DNA of 64,000 nt from Streptomyces sp. NBC_01750. GTDB lineage: Bacteria > Actinomycetota > Actinomycetes > Streptomycetales > Streptomycetaceae. The notes under the pieces are model-generated. The model searched no databases. It was given only the letters and a program-made list of their open reading frames with translations, and was not told where the DNA came from. Below are positions 56,425-63,371 of this stretch, one piece after another; the first letter of the stretch is position 1; each line of letters begins with the position of its first letter. Location of the stretch: positions 3,040,001 through 3,104,000 of the forward strand of contig NZ_CP109137.1 in assembly GCF_035918095.1 (NCBI RefSeq). Direction: 5' to 3'. The position numbers and the translations under genes were made by a program.

Positions 56425-56560
56425 GGTTCGGTCTCCTTGGTGGATTCTGGGGTTCTGCTGCGTCCGCCGCACTGGAGGCGGCTCAGCGGATCGGCCCGGC
56501 TTCTCGTCAGACTCGCCGGCTCTTCGCCGGACTCGTCAGACACACGGGCACGCAGCTTGC

Positions 56561-56566
56561 ATAGTA
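56561..56566 (-). promoter_or_regulatory. Candidate -10 element of tig
   Basis: Minus-strand TACTAT lies about 137 bases before the tig GTG. A TTGTGG 19 bases further upstream is a poor -35. The leader contains CTCGTCAGAC twice (56503-56512 and 56532-56541) flanking a small GCCGGC hairpin. Confidence 0.35.
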
Positions 56567-56633
56567 GCCGCAAGCAGGATGAGCCCCACAATGCGATCTT
56601 GAAGAGTGATCTTGAGGGTCATCGTGTTGATGG

Positions 56634-56707
56634 TCGGGGTGGCCGGATTCGAACCGACGACCTTCCGCTCCCAAAGCGGACGCGCTACCAAGCTGCGCCA
56701 CACCCCG
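56634..56707 (-). tRNA. tRNA-Pro (anticodon UGG)
   Basis: A complete 74-base cloverleaf on the minus strand: acceptor stem CGGGGTG/CACCCCG, anticodon stem TCCGC/GCGGA with loop TTTGGGA giving anticodon TGG, and the T-loop GGTTCGAATCC. The discriminator base is A, and CCA is not encoded. It lies upstream of tig. Confidence 0.96.
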
Positions 56708-56860
56708 TCGGTGCGACACGTAGGGTACATGCCCGCAGGCAGTGCGGCTGCCGCATTCTCGGGCAGGGATTGCGGCACGCAATGGGATGTGCGGCATCGG
56801 CCCCGGACCCGCTACGATGCTCTTCGTACCGCGGCCCTCGTGACCTGCGGTGCGATGCTT

Positions 56861-56931
56861 GCGGGCGTAGCTCAATGGTAGAGCCCTAGTCTTCCAAACT
56901 AGCTACGCGGGTTCGATTCCCGTCGCCCGCT
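56861..56931 (+). tRNA. tRNA-Gly (anticodon UCC)
   Basis: A 71-base cloverleaf: acceptor stem GCGGGCG/CGCCCGC, anticodon stem CTAGT/ACTAG with loop CTTCCAA giving anticodon TCC, and the T-loop GGTTCGATTCC. The discriminator is T, and CCA is not encoded. A terminator follows directly. Confidence 0.96.
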
Positions 56932-56941
56932 CTCAACGGCT

Positions 56942-56980
56942 CAGGGCCAGGCCGGAGGTTCATCCTCCAGCCTGGCCCTG
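56942..56980 (+). terminator. Terminator of the tRNA-Gly gene
   Basis: CAGGGCCAGGC pairs with GCCTGGCCCTG, and after a C/A mismatch GGAGG pairs with CCTCC around TTCAT. It starts 10 bases after the tRNA. Confidence 0.88.
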
Positions 56981-57119
56981 ATGCGTTGCCGATCTTCGTT
57001 CGGGCCTACGTGCCCGTTGCGTGCCCGTTCGGCTCGGGATCCGGCTTCCGTGCCACCAGTTGTCCGGCCGCAGCTTGCCGGCCGCCGGCGCCACGGGCGC
57101 AGACCTCCGAACGCGCTTC

Positions 57120-57614
57120 CTAGCCCACGTAGTCCCAGTGCTGCTCGTCCGAACCGAGGCAGTTGTAGATGACCACCTTGGTGCCGTTCGAGGTGCCGCC
57201 GCCGCCCGCCGTCGACATGCACCTACCGGCCTTCTCGTTGTACCACTGGTGACCAGCCGAGTAGTCCCACGCCTGCTCGGAGCGACCGTTGCAGGTCCAC
57301 AGGATGACCTCGGTTCCGTTGGCGGTACTCCCGCCGCCCGCCAGCGACAGGCACTTGCCGCTCTTGAGATTGCGGATTTCGCCGGAAGGTGTGGCGTGGA
57401 ACCAGTACTGCTCGTGCCCCGTGCCGCAGTCCCAGATGATGGCACTCGTCCCGTTGGCCGTACCACCGCCGCCTTCCAGAGAGAGGCATCGTCCGCTCTT
57501 GTAGTTCACCAGCCTCGAGTAGATATCGGTCGCGCTCGCAGAGGGTGAACCCACCGCCAGGGCCGCGACCGCCAGGGCACCCGTCGCCACTGCCGCCCAG
57601 GATTTCTTGCGCAC
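57120..57614 (-). CDS. Secreted ricin B-type lectin domain protein
   Basis: A 164-residue protein that looks like one complete beta-trefoil carbohydrate-binding domain. The N-terminus is a Sec signal peptide (R-K-K, then A-A-V-A-T-G-A-L-A-V-A-A-L, cleavage probably after A-S-A near residue 28). The mature part has three repeats, each with a G-K/R-C-L/M-S segment and a Q-x-W motif (E-Q-Y-W, E-Q-A-W, E-Q-H-W), one per trefoil lobe. Each lobe has a Cys pair. No catalytic domain is attached, which is less usual since such domains often accompany glycosidases; it may bind polysaccharide on its own. GTG 57612-57614 has GGAAGG upstream. Confidence 0.92.
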   Translation of the reverse strand: MRKKSWAAVATGALAVAALAVGSPSASATDIYSRLVNYKSGRCLSLEGGGGTANGTSAIIWDCGTGHEQYWFHATPSGEIRNLKSGKCLSLAGGGSTANGTEVILWTCNGRSEQAWDYSAGHQWYNEKAGRCMSTAGGGGTSNGTKVVIYNCLGSDEQHWDYVG

Positions 57615-58021
57615 GTGAGGGAACCTTCCGTCCTGCGAGACGGCTGCCGCCTCGCTGCCTCCTTGGCCGCCCCCACTCACAGATCCACGGGGGCCGACAT
57701 GGCGATCTTGACTCGCCGAACAGTTGCCCGAACATGGCTCTTCCGGTCATTCGGCACTGAATGCCGGGCCAACACCAGGTGAAGCCGGCCTTTCCTGAAT
57801 GGTCCCGGGAAGTGGCCAACTGCCCTGTTCGTCCCCGGCCGAGCGGAAGATCCGCGATTGGTGATCGCCCCGGTGCGACAGGAAGCGATGGCGGAAAAAG
57901 GTTCATCCGCACGCTCTCGAAGGCCTCGGGCCCGGCTCGGTTGTTCTCCAACCGAGCCGGGCCCGAGGCGTTTCACAGACTTCTGAGACGTTGTCAGCGC
58001 GGGAGCAGCCGCCTGCCCAGG
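57615..58021. other. 407-base gap with no gene
   Basis: The gap lies upstream of the lectin gene and downstream of the 64-residue protein gene. It holds the 21-bp terminator hairpin at 57923-57969. I find no convincing promoter hexamer pair for the lectin; all open frames here have poor codon bias. Confidence 0.5.
57923..57969 (-). terminator. 21-bp perfect hairpin after the small membrane protein gene
   Basis: 57923-57943 pairs perfectly with 57949-57969 around TTCTC, the longest uninterrupted stem in the window. It lies about 50 bases beyond the stop of the 64-residue protein gene. Confidence 0.92.
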
Positions 58022-58216
58022 TCAGAAGTTGATCTGGTTGATCGTGTCGGCTATCGAGTCGAGGAATCTATTGATCGACGGCGCCATGCCCGTCGAGGCG
58101 AGGAAGAACCCGAACAGCACCGCGACGATGGCGGGTCCGGCCTTGATGGAGCCGCCGCGGATCAGCACCACGAGGATGATCGCCAACAGCAGCACCACAG
58201 ACAGTGAAATGGCCAC
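58022..58216 (-). CDS. Small conserved two-helix membrane protein
   Basis: A 64-residue protein with two hydrophobic segments (V-V-L-L-L-A-I-I-L-V-V-L-I near 6-19 and I-V-A-V-L-F-G-F-F-L-A near 30-41) joined by R-G-G-S-I-K, and a polar amphipathic C-terminus (R-F-L-D-S-I-A-D-T-I). I recall near-identical small proteins in many Streptomyces; function unknown. Start GTG 58214-58216 with no clear ribosome binding site, possibly coupled to a small upstream frame. It ends before a 21-bp terminator. Confidence 0.75.
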   Translation of the reverse strand: MAISLSVVLLLAIILVVLIRGGSIKAGPAIVAVLFGFFLASTGMAPSINRFLDSIADTINQINF

Positions 58217-58638
58217 AACTGATCACACCCTCGGTCGGTCCGCCTTGCCGGCCTGGGAGCGTACGGCCCAGCACACCCCCGCCATGACCATGTTGCCACC
58301 AAGAGCCCCATACATGCGGCCCGCTGACGAATCATCGACGACGGGATCACGCCAACTGTGCGCCTGCGCACGCCTCCGGCGAAGGGACGACTCGGCCGGA
58401 GGGGTGAAATACGGGACGGAATTCGGCCTGATCGTTTCCATGCCCGCACATGTCGGTCACAGGAAATTCAGAGTCGGATGGTGAGGAAATTCACCTCATC
58501 GCAAGACCGTGCCGATATGCCCTGTTTAAGGGGGATTAATTGGGGCATACGGCGCGGTTGGCGCCTGTATCAGATATGAATGGGAGACAGTCGGAGAGGG
58601 TTTTACTAAATCGAATAGACGGCGCTAGGGTGCCTCAG
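58217..58638. promoter_or_regulatory. 422-base divergent region with short direct repeats and a candidate leaderless promoter
   Basis: The region is AT-richer than its surroundings. AGGAAATTCA occurs twice (58461-58470 and 58484-58493), 23 bases apart, about two helical turns. TTACTA then TAGGGT (58626-58631) with a 17-base spacer lies seven bases before the ATG of the acyltransferase. A weak small frame may occupy part of the left side. Confidence 0.45.
58223..58441 (-). CDS. Doubtful 72-residue protein
   Basis: The frame stops six bases before the start of the 64-residue membrane protein gene, which would allow coupled translation. It has a weak hydrophobic stretch near its end (G-A-L-G-G-N-M-V-M-A-G-V). 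Third-position GC is clearly lower than in neighbouring genes, and no ribosome binding site is evident. I list it only as a possibility. Confidence 0.25.
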   Translation of the reverse strand: METIRPNSVPYFTPPAESSLRRRRAQAHSWRDPVVDDSSAGRMYGALGGNMVMAGVCWAVRSQAGKADRPRV

Positions 58639-59793
58639 ATGTTCCACGCTCCGCATGGATATCAGAGGGCCCCGCTCCCCACGGGCCGGGAGTCGGAGCC
58701 CGTCCCTACGACGCAACAGGCCCGCACACAGGTTCCTGACGCGCCTGCCGAGAAGGCCGCCGAGAAGTCCACCAGGCGAGACGCATACTTCGACAACGCG
58801 AAGTATCTGGCCATCGTGCTCGTGGCAATGGCGCACGCATGGGAGCCGGTGATGGACGGCAGCCGCGCCTCCCGGGCGCTGTACCTGCTCGTCTACACCT
58901 TCCATATGCCGGCCTTCATCCTGATCTCCGGCTACTTCTCCAGAAGTTACACCGGCCGGCCCGACCAGGTCAGACGCCTGCTGACCGGGATCGCCGTGCC
59001 GTACGTCGTCTTCGAAGTGGTGTACTCCCTCTTCAGACGGTGGGCTCAGCACGCCCCCGACCAGCCGATCAGTCTGCTCGACCCCTTCTATCTGACCTGG
59101 TTCCTGGCCGCTCTGTTCATCTGGCGGCTGACCACGCCGCTCTGGCGGGTGATCCGGTGGCCGCTGCCGGTGGCGCTCGCGATCGCCTCGCTCGCCACGA
59201 TGACGCCGAACATCGGAGCCGACCTCAACCTCCAGCGCGTGCTGCAGTTCCTGCCGTTCTTCGTGCTGGGGCTGTGTCTGAAGCCCGAGCACTTCCAGCT
59301 GGTGCGGCGGCGGGAGGTGCGGCTGCTCGCGCTGCCGCTGTTCGCGGGCGCGGGTATCTTCGCGTACTGGGCATCTCCCCGGATGAACTTCACCTGGCTC
59401 TACCGCTCCAGCAGCGCCCAGGAACTGGGTGTGTCCTGGTGGACGGGGATCGTGATGACTCTCGCGTTCTTCGGGTGCGCGGTGCTGCTGACGGCCGGGT
59501 TCCTGGCCTGGGTGCCGCGCCGCAGCACCTGGTTCACGGTGCTGGGGGCCGGCACCATCTGCGGCTATCTGCTGCACGGGCTGCTGATCAAGGCCGCCGA
59601 CTACGGGCATGTCTTCGAGACGTACACCTGGCTGAGCGACCCGGGCGGCGAGATCCTGCTGACGTTCGTCGCGGCGACCGTGGTGACGCTGCTGTGCACA
59701 CCGCCGGTGCGGCGGGCGGTGCGGTGGGTCACCGAGCCGGAGATGGCGTGGGCGTTCCGGCGGGACGCGGCGAAGCTCGGACCGCAACGCTGA
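58639..59793 (+). CDS. Membrane acyltransferase, acyltransferase-3 / fucose 4-O-acetylase type
   Basis: An integral membrane O-acyltransferase of 384 residues with about ten hydrophobic helices. The family signature is clear: F-D-N-A-K-Y-L-A-I then the conserved His in A-M-A-H-A-W-E near 66, and F-H-M-P-A-F-I-L-I-S-G-Y-F near 88-100. It probably acetylates a sugar on a surface glycan. I choose ATG 58639 because a promoter-like TAGGGT lies seven bases upstream and would give a leaderless message. The alternative ATG 58576 would put a TTA and a CTA codon and an AT-rich stretch inside the gene. The first 50 residues are a polar cytoplasmic tail. Confidence 0.87.
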   Translation: MFHAPHGYQRAPLPTGRESEPVPTTQQARTQVPDAPAEKAAEKSTRRDAYFDNAKYLAIVLVAMAHAWEPVMDGSRASRALYLLVYTFHMPAFILISGYFSRSYTGRPDQVRRLLTGIAVPYVVFEVVYSLFRRWAQHAPDQPISLLDPFYLTWFLAALFIWRLTTPLWRVIRWPLPVALAIASLATMTPNIGADLNLQRVLQFLPFFVLGLCLKPEHFQLVRRREVRLLALPLFAGAGIFAYWASPRMNFTWLYRSSSAQELGVSWWTGIVMTLAFFGCAVLLTAGFLAWVPRRSTWFTVLGAGTICGYLLHGLLIKAADYGHVFETYTWLSDPGGEILLTFVAATVVTLLCTPPVRRAVRWVTEPEMAWAFRRDAAKLGPQR

Positions 59794-59804
59794 GTCGGCC
59801 TGTT

Positions 59805-59856
59805 CTGCTGGGCCTGTCCTGATTTCAGGCCGTCGTCATCCGGACAGGCCCAGCAG
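59805..59856. terminator. 15-bp inverted repeat whose right arm codes for the end of the HD protein
   Basis: 59805-59819 pairs perfectly with 59842-59856 over a 22-base loop. The left arm lies just after the acyltransferase stop; the right arm overlaps the last codons (L-L-G-L-S-G and stop) of the convergent HD gene. Confidence 0.8.
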
Positions 59857-60282
59857 TCCGCGCACCTTCGCGTACTTCGCGGTGAGCCGGGTCCGCGTCG
59901 CCTCGTCGAGAACCGCGAGACGCGCCGGGTCGGCGTTGTGCGCCAGATCGGCCTCCTTGACCAGGAGGGCGCCGGGAGCGGCCAGAATGCGCCTCGTGTA
60001 GTCCTCCAATTCCTCACCCTTGCGCTTGGTGAGTGCGAGGACCATGTCCTTGACCGACTGCGGCAGCGCGGCGGCCTCCAGCCACTCCCGGGACAGCGCG
60101 TCGTCCTCGACGGAGTCGTGCAGCCAGCCGGCCGCGATCTGCTCGTCACTCCCGCCCCGGGCACGAACGCCTTCCGCGACGGCGGCGAGATGCTCCGCGT
60201 ACGGGCGTCCCGCCTTGTCCGTCTGGGCGGCGTGAGCCTCGCGGGCGATCGCCTCGACCTCCGGCAGCGTGAGATACGGCAT
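59836..60282 (-). CDS. HD-domain phosphohydrolase-like protein
   Basis: A 148-residue protein with a metal-dependent HD phosphohydrolase layout: H31 in Y-A-E-H-L, the H55-D56 pair in W-L-H-D-S-V-E-D, and a downstream Asp in K-E-A-D-L-A-H-N. This pattern is close to the hydrolase domain of RelA/SpoT and the small Mesh1-type enzymes, so it may hydrolyse (p)ppGpp or another nucleotide. No synthetase domain is present. ATG 60280-60282. It stands alone on the minus strand between two convergent/divergent genes. Confidence 0.82.
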   Translation of the reverse strand: MPYLTLPEVEAIAREAHAAQTDKAGRPYAEHLAAVAEGVRARGGSDEQIAAGWLHDSVEDDALSREWLEAAALPQSVKDMVLALTKRKGEELEDYTRRILAAPGALLVKEADLAHNADPARLAVLDEATRTRLTAKYAKVRGLLGLSG

Positions 60283-60353
60283 GGCGACGACTGTACGGGT
60301 GCCTGTCGCGGGGCCGCCCGGACCCTGGCGAGGCCGTTGGGGACGCGCCTGGC

Positions 60354-60374
60354 GCCCTCAATCGCCGGACGGGC
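60354..60374. repeat. Half copy of a dispersed repeat at the end of the HATPase gene
   Basis: The segment contains CCTCAATCGCCGGACGGGC, the same sequence as one arm of the terminator at 63312-63364. On the minus strand it supplies the last codons (C-P-S-G-D) and TGA stop of the HATPase gene. No complementary arm is nearby. Confidence 0.7.
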
Positions 60375-60855
60375 ACGAATTTCCGGCACATGGGGTGATC
60401 GAGGACGAATCGGCCACCGGGCGGGCCCGGCCACCGTCCGGCTCCTTCGACTCGCACTCGAACCACACCGTCTTGCCGCCCCGCGCGAGCGGCACAACGC
60501 CCCACCGGTCGGCCACCGCCTCGACCAGCAGCAGCCCCCGCCCGCCCTCGGCGAGCCCGTCCGGGTCGCCGCCGGAGGCAGACGCCCGCGGAAGCCCCGG
60601 CGCTCCATCGGTGACCTCGATCCGTACGCCGGAGGCCTGACGCAGGACCAGCAGCGCGCACCGCCTGTCCGGCACATGCCGCACCACATTCGCGAGCAGC
60701 TCGGTGACGGCCAGCCCGACCGCGTCGCCCAGCTCCTCCAGCCGCCAGAGGTGGAGGTACGAGCGGACGATCCTGCGGAGATGACGCGCGGAGTGCTCAC
60801 CCACGGTGAAGTTCATTCGGTACGTCGCGGATGGCGCGGCATCGATCTGGTGCAC
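60358..60855 (-). CDS. RsbW-type HATPase (anti-sigma-like regulator)
   Basis: A 165-residue single-domain ATP-binding protein of the HATPase_c_2 type. The N box is E52-L-L-A-N-V-V-R-H, the G1 box is V-T-D-G-A-P-G-L-P near 82, and G2 is E-G-G-R-G-L-L-L-V near 103. Hundreds of such small ATPases are found in streptomycetes, commonly encoded beside an Scr1-type HTH protein and a DUF397 protein, as here. The role is regulatory, possibly as an anti-sigma or anti-regulator factor. GTG 60853-60855 has GGGAG upstream. The C-terminal 35 residues are variable and end within a dispersed repeat, suggesting that the repeat replaced the original 3' end. Confidence 0.9.
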   Translation of the reverse strand: MHQIDAAPSATYRMNFTVGEHSARHLRRIVRSYLHLWRLEELGDAVGLAVTELLANVVRHVPDRRCALLVLRQASGVRIEVTDGAPGLPRASASGGDPDGLAEGGRGLLLVEAVADRWGVVPLARGGKTVWFECESKEPDGGRARPVADSSSITPCAGNSCPSGD

Positions 60856-60870
60856 GATAACTCCCGGTGG

Positions 60871-60896
60871 GGCAGGACAAGTTGGTTTGTTCTGCC
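60871..60896. promoter_or_regulatory. Imperfect inverted repeat between divergent HATPase and HTH genes
   Basis: GGCAGGACAA (60871-60880) and TTGTTCTGCC (60887-60896) match at nine of ten positions around GTTGGT. It is the best operator candidate in the 113-base divergent region, plausibly bound by the adjacent HTH protein. Confidence 0.55.
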
Positions 60897-60968
60897 TCCA
60901 AGCCTGCGGTCGCCCGGTTACGCTCGGCTACGACCTGTGAGCAACCCTGCGTACCGTTGGGGGAAGTC

Positions 60969-61817
60969 GTGACGCATATCCGAGACCTCGACCCGAGCGC
61001 GTCCCCGCTCGACTACTACGGAGCGGAACTGCGGCGGCTACGGGAGGCGGCCGACCTCAACCAGAAGCAGCTGGGCTCGATCATCTACTGCACCGGCTCG
61101 CTGGTCGGCCAGATCGAGACCGCGCGCAAGGTCCCGACCAGGGAGTTCTCGGAGCGCGTGGACGCCGCGCTGGGGACGGAGGGGGCGATGTCGCGGCTGG
61201 TGGGGCTGGTGCTGAGGAGCCAACTGCCGTCGTGGTTTCAGCCGTACGCGGAGCTGGAGGCGCGGGCGACGTACATCTCCACGTACCAGGCGCAGGTGGT
61301 GTACGGGCTGTTGCAGACGGAGTCGTACGCACGGGCCGTTCTCTCGGCTCCCTCGCCGGACAACCTGGATCAGCTGGTCGCAGCCCGCATCGAGCGGCAG
61401 CGCATCATGGCGCGGGAGAATCCGCCGCTGACGTGGGTGGTACTGGACGAGGCCGCACTGCACCGGCCGATCGGCGGCCGAGAGGTCATGCGGAATCAAC
61501 TTCGCCACCTGTTGGGGCTTCGCGAACAGCGCCAGGTGAATGTCCAGGTACTGCCGTTCTCGGCCGGTGAACACACCGGACTGACAGGGTCGTTCAACCT
61601 TCTGCGCTTCGGCCAGGATCCCGACCTCCTCTACACCGAAGATTTCACGTCGGGCCATGTGACCGCCAACCCCCAAGCGGTCAGGGAGGGTTCGCTCCGT
61701 TACGCTCACTTGCAGGCCGCAGCCCTCTCCATGGAGGATTCGGCGGCACTGATCAGCCGCGTGATGGAGGAGCGATATGGGCACGAGCCGGAACCTGACG
61801 AGCGCGGCGTGGCGTAA
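60969..61817 (+). CDS. Scr1-family helix-turn-helix regulator (XRE HTH plus DUF5753)
   Basis: A 282-residue DNA-binding regulator. The N-terminal XRE-type HTH (about residues 15-70) has L-R-R-L-R-E-A-A-D-L-N-Q-K-Q-L-G and G-S-L-V-G-Q-I-E-T-A-R-K. The C-terminal DUF5753 domain contains W-F-Q-P-Y-A-E-L-E-A-R-A, Q-V-V-Y-G-L-L-Q-T-E-S-Y-A-R and V-L-P-F-S-A-G. Streptomyces encode many Scr1-type regulators paired with DUF397 proteins; the paired small protein counteracts the DNA-binding one in studied cases. GTG 60969, with GGGGGAAG upstream, excludes the 34-codon upstream extension. The DUF397 gene overlaps its end by 41 bases. Confidence 0.93.
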   Translation: MTHIRDLDPSASPLDYYGAELRRLREAADLNQKQLGSIIYCTGSLVGQIETARKVPTREFSERVDAALGTEGAMSRLVGLVLRSQLPSWFQPYAELEARATYISTYQAQVVYGLLQTESYARAVLSAPSPDNLDQLVAARIERQRIMARENPPLTWVVLDEAALHRPIGGREVMRNQLRHLLGLREQRQVNVQVLPFSAGEHTGLTGSFNLLRFGQDPDLLYTEDFTSGHVTANPQAVREGSLRYAHLQAAALSMEDSAALISRVMEERYGHEPEPDERGVA

Positions 61818-62058
61818 GTCGACCTACAGCGGCGACAGCGGAGGCGACTGCGTCGAGTGCGCCACCCTCGGCGACACCGCCTGGCGCAAGTCCTCGTACA
61901 GCGGCAGCAGCGGAGGCGACTGCGTCGAGGTCGCCGCCTGCCCCGCCGCCGTCGCCGTACGCGACTCCAAGGACCCCGACGGCCCCGCCTTCGCCGTCCC
62001 GGCCGCCGCATTCGCGGCCTTCGTCGCGGCCGCCGCCGACGGCGAGTTCAACAGCTAA
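61777..62058 (+). CDS. DUF397 protein with a duplicated motif (Scr1/ScrX-type partner)
   Basis: A 93-residue protein carrying the DUF397 signature twice: A-W-R-K-S-T-Y-S-G-D-S-G-G-D-C-V-E at 11-27 and A-W-R-K-S-S-Y-S-G-S-S-G-G-D-C-V-E at 35-51. Only the second copy is followed by the rest of the domain (V-A-V-R-D-S-K-D-P-D-G-P). The first is truncated after E-C-A-T. The usual protein has one copy and about 60-70 residues. ATG 61777 has GGAGGAG upstream and lies inside the 3' end of the HTH gene, so they are coupled. It probably modulates the HTH regulator. Its stop overlaps the convergent amidase gene by four bases. Confidence 0.92.
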   Translation: MGTSRNLTSAAWRKSTYSGDSGGDCVECATLGDTAWRKSSYSGSSGGDCVEVAACPAAVAVRDSKDPDGPAFAVPAAAFAAFVAAAADGEFNS

Positions 62059-63230
62059 GCAACGCCCGCCAGTTCGAGAAGCGCCCGGTCACTCCCCCGG
62101 CCTGCGATCACGGCCAGCCCCACCGGCAGTCCGGCCACCGACATCCGGGGCAGCACCAGACACGGCAGCCCCGCGCCGCTCGCCAGGCAGGTGAGGCGGA
62201 ACGTGGCCTGCCGGGTGGCGGCCTTCCGTTCGGGGTCCTCGTCGATCAGGGGCGCGGGGCCGCCCGCCGCGGGGAGCAGCAGCACCGCGTCCTCCGGAAG
62301 GGCTGCCCGCAGGTCGCGTGCGGTGCGGTGGACCACCGCCTCCGCCGCTGCCCGCTCCCCGGGAGTCACCGCGGCCGCGCGGGCGAACCGGGCCTCGACG
62401 CCTGGCCCCAGCGCCCCGGGGTGCGCGCTCACCCAGGCCCCGTCGCACTCCCACACCTCCGCGCCCTGCGCCGTGGCGAAGGCCACTGCCCTCTCCCCCG
62501 GATCGCCTCCGAGAGACGGCACTTCCTCGATCCGCAGGCCCAGCCGTTCGGCCAGGTCCGCCGCTGCCTGGCCGAAGGCCTCGCGTACCCCCTCGTCGGC
62601 GAGCGCGACGAGGTCCGCCGCGACCAGAGCCGTACGGAACGGGCGTTGGCCTTCATCGCCCCCGGCCGGGAGGAGTACGTCACCCAACCGCGCCAGCGTG
62701 CCCGCGTCGCGGGCGAGCCAGGCGACGGTGTCGAAGGAGGGAGCCAGCGGCAGCATCCCGGTGGTGGGGACCAGGCCGTGGGTGGGCCGCAGGCCGTACA
62801 ACCCGCAGTACGACGAGGGGACCCGGATCGATCCGGCGGTATCGCTGCCAAGCCCGGCGTCGGCCTCGCCGAGGGCGACCGCGGCGGCCGGGCCGCTGGA
62901 GGAGCCACCGGGGACGCGGCCGGGTGCCGCCGGATTGGGCGGGGTGCCGTAGTGCGCGTTCGTCCCGTTGAGGCTGTAGGCGAATTCGTCGGTCTGCGCG
63001 ATGCCGGTGATGTCCGCCCCCGCGTCCAGCAGCGCGGCGACGGCCCAGGAGTGCGCGGTCTGTGGTTCCGCCTCTGCGAGCCAAGCCGGATTTCCGGCGC
63101 CCAGCCGGTGGCCCGCGACGGCGTGGACGTCCTTGACCGCAAGCCGTACGCCCTGCAATGGACCGCGGTCTGCGCCGCTGACCAGGGGGGTACCGTGCTC
63201 GCGCCAGACCGCGGTGTCTGTCGTGGCCAT
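62055..63230 (-). CDS. Amidase signature family enzyme
   Basis: A 391-residue hydrolase of the amidase signature family (Ser-cisSer-Lys triad). K33 lies in A-V-K-D-V, the G-G-S-S-S-G motif with the bridging Ser is at 108-113, and the nucleophile Ser134 is in G-S-D-T-A-G-S-I-R. The substrate amide is unknown. The chain is shorter than GatA (about 490) and has no GatB/GatC neighbours, so it is not the tRNA amidotransferase subunit. ATG 63228-63230 with GAGGAG upstream. No transporter or partner gene indicates its pathway. Confidence 0.92.
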   Translation of the reverse strand: MATTDTAVWREHGTPLVSGADRGPLQGVRLAVKDVHAVAGHRLGAGNPAWLAEAEPQTAHSWAVAALLDAGADITGIAQTDEFAYSLNGTNAHYGTPPNPAAPGRVPGGSSSGPAAAVALGEADAGLGSDTAGSIRVPSSYCGLYGLRPTHGLVPTTGMLPLAPSFDTVAWLARDAGTLARLGDVLLPAGGDEGQRPFRTALVAADLVALADEGVREAFGQAAADLAERLGLRIEEVPSLGGDPGERAVAFATAQGAEVWECDGAWVSAHPGALGPGVEARFARAAAVTPGERAAAEAVVHRTARDLRAALPEDAVLLLPAAGGPAPLIDEDPERKAATRQATFRLTCLASGAGLPCLVLPRMSVAGLPVGLAVIAGRGSDRALLELAGVA

Positions 63231-63311
63231 CTGTACTCCTCGGGACGCGGCCGTGGCGCCCAGCTTCTCCTGGACCTGTCCGTCGTAGACGGCGGCACGG
63301 CCTACGGCCGT

Positions 63312-63364
63312 GTCCTCAATCGCCGGACAGGCTGGTTTCTCCAGCCCGTCCGGCGATTGAGGAC
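63312..63364. terminator. 17-bp dispersed-repeat terminator
   Basis: 63312-63328 pairs perfectly with 63348-63364; after one mismatch GGCTGG pairs with CCAGCC around TTTCT. It lies seven bases after the SpoIIE-type phosphatase stop and upstream of the amidase. As I recall, this sequence family is repeated many times in Streptomyces chromosomes. Confidence 0.9.
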
Positions 63365-63371
63365 AAAACGC

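Noticed and set aside
56536..56778. Small open frame overlapping tRNA-Pro on the minus strand
   Set aside because: It reads through the tRNA gene and its later part is only a short stretch in the tig leader without a ribosome binding site.
56634..56931. Integrative element attachment at the tRNA genes
   Set aside because: No integrase, excisionase or duplicated tRNA 3' end is visible in the window.
57223..57976. Open frames upstream of the lectin gene
   Set aside because: They run through the lectin gene in another frame or through the terminator region, with poor codon bias and no domain.
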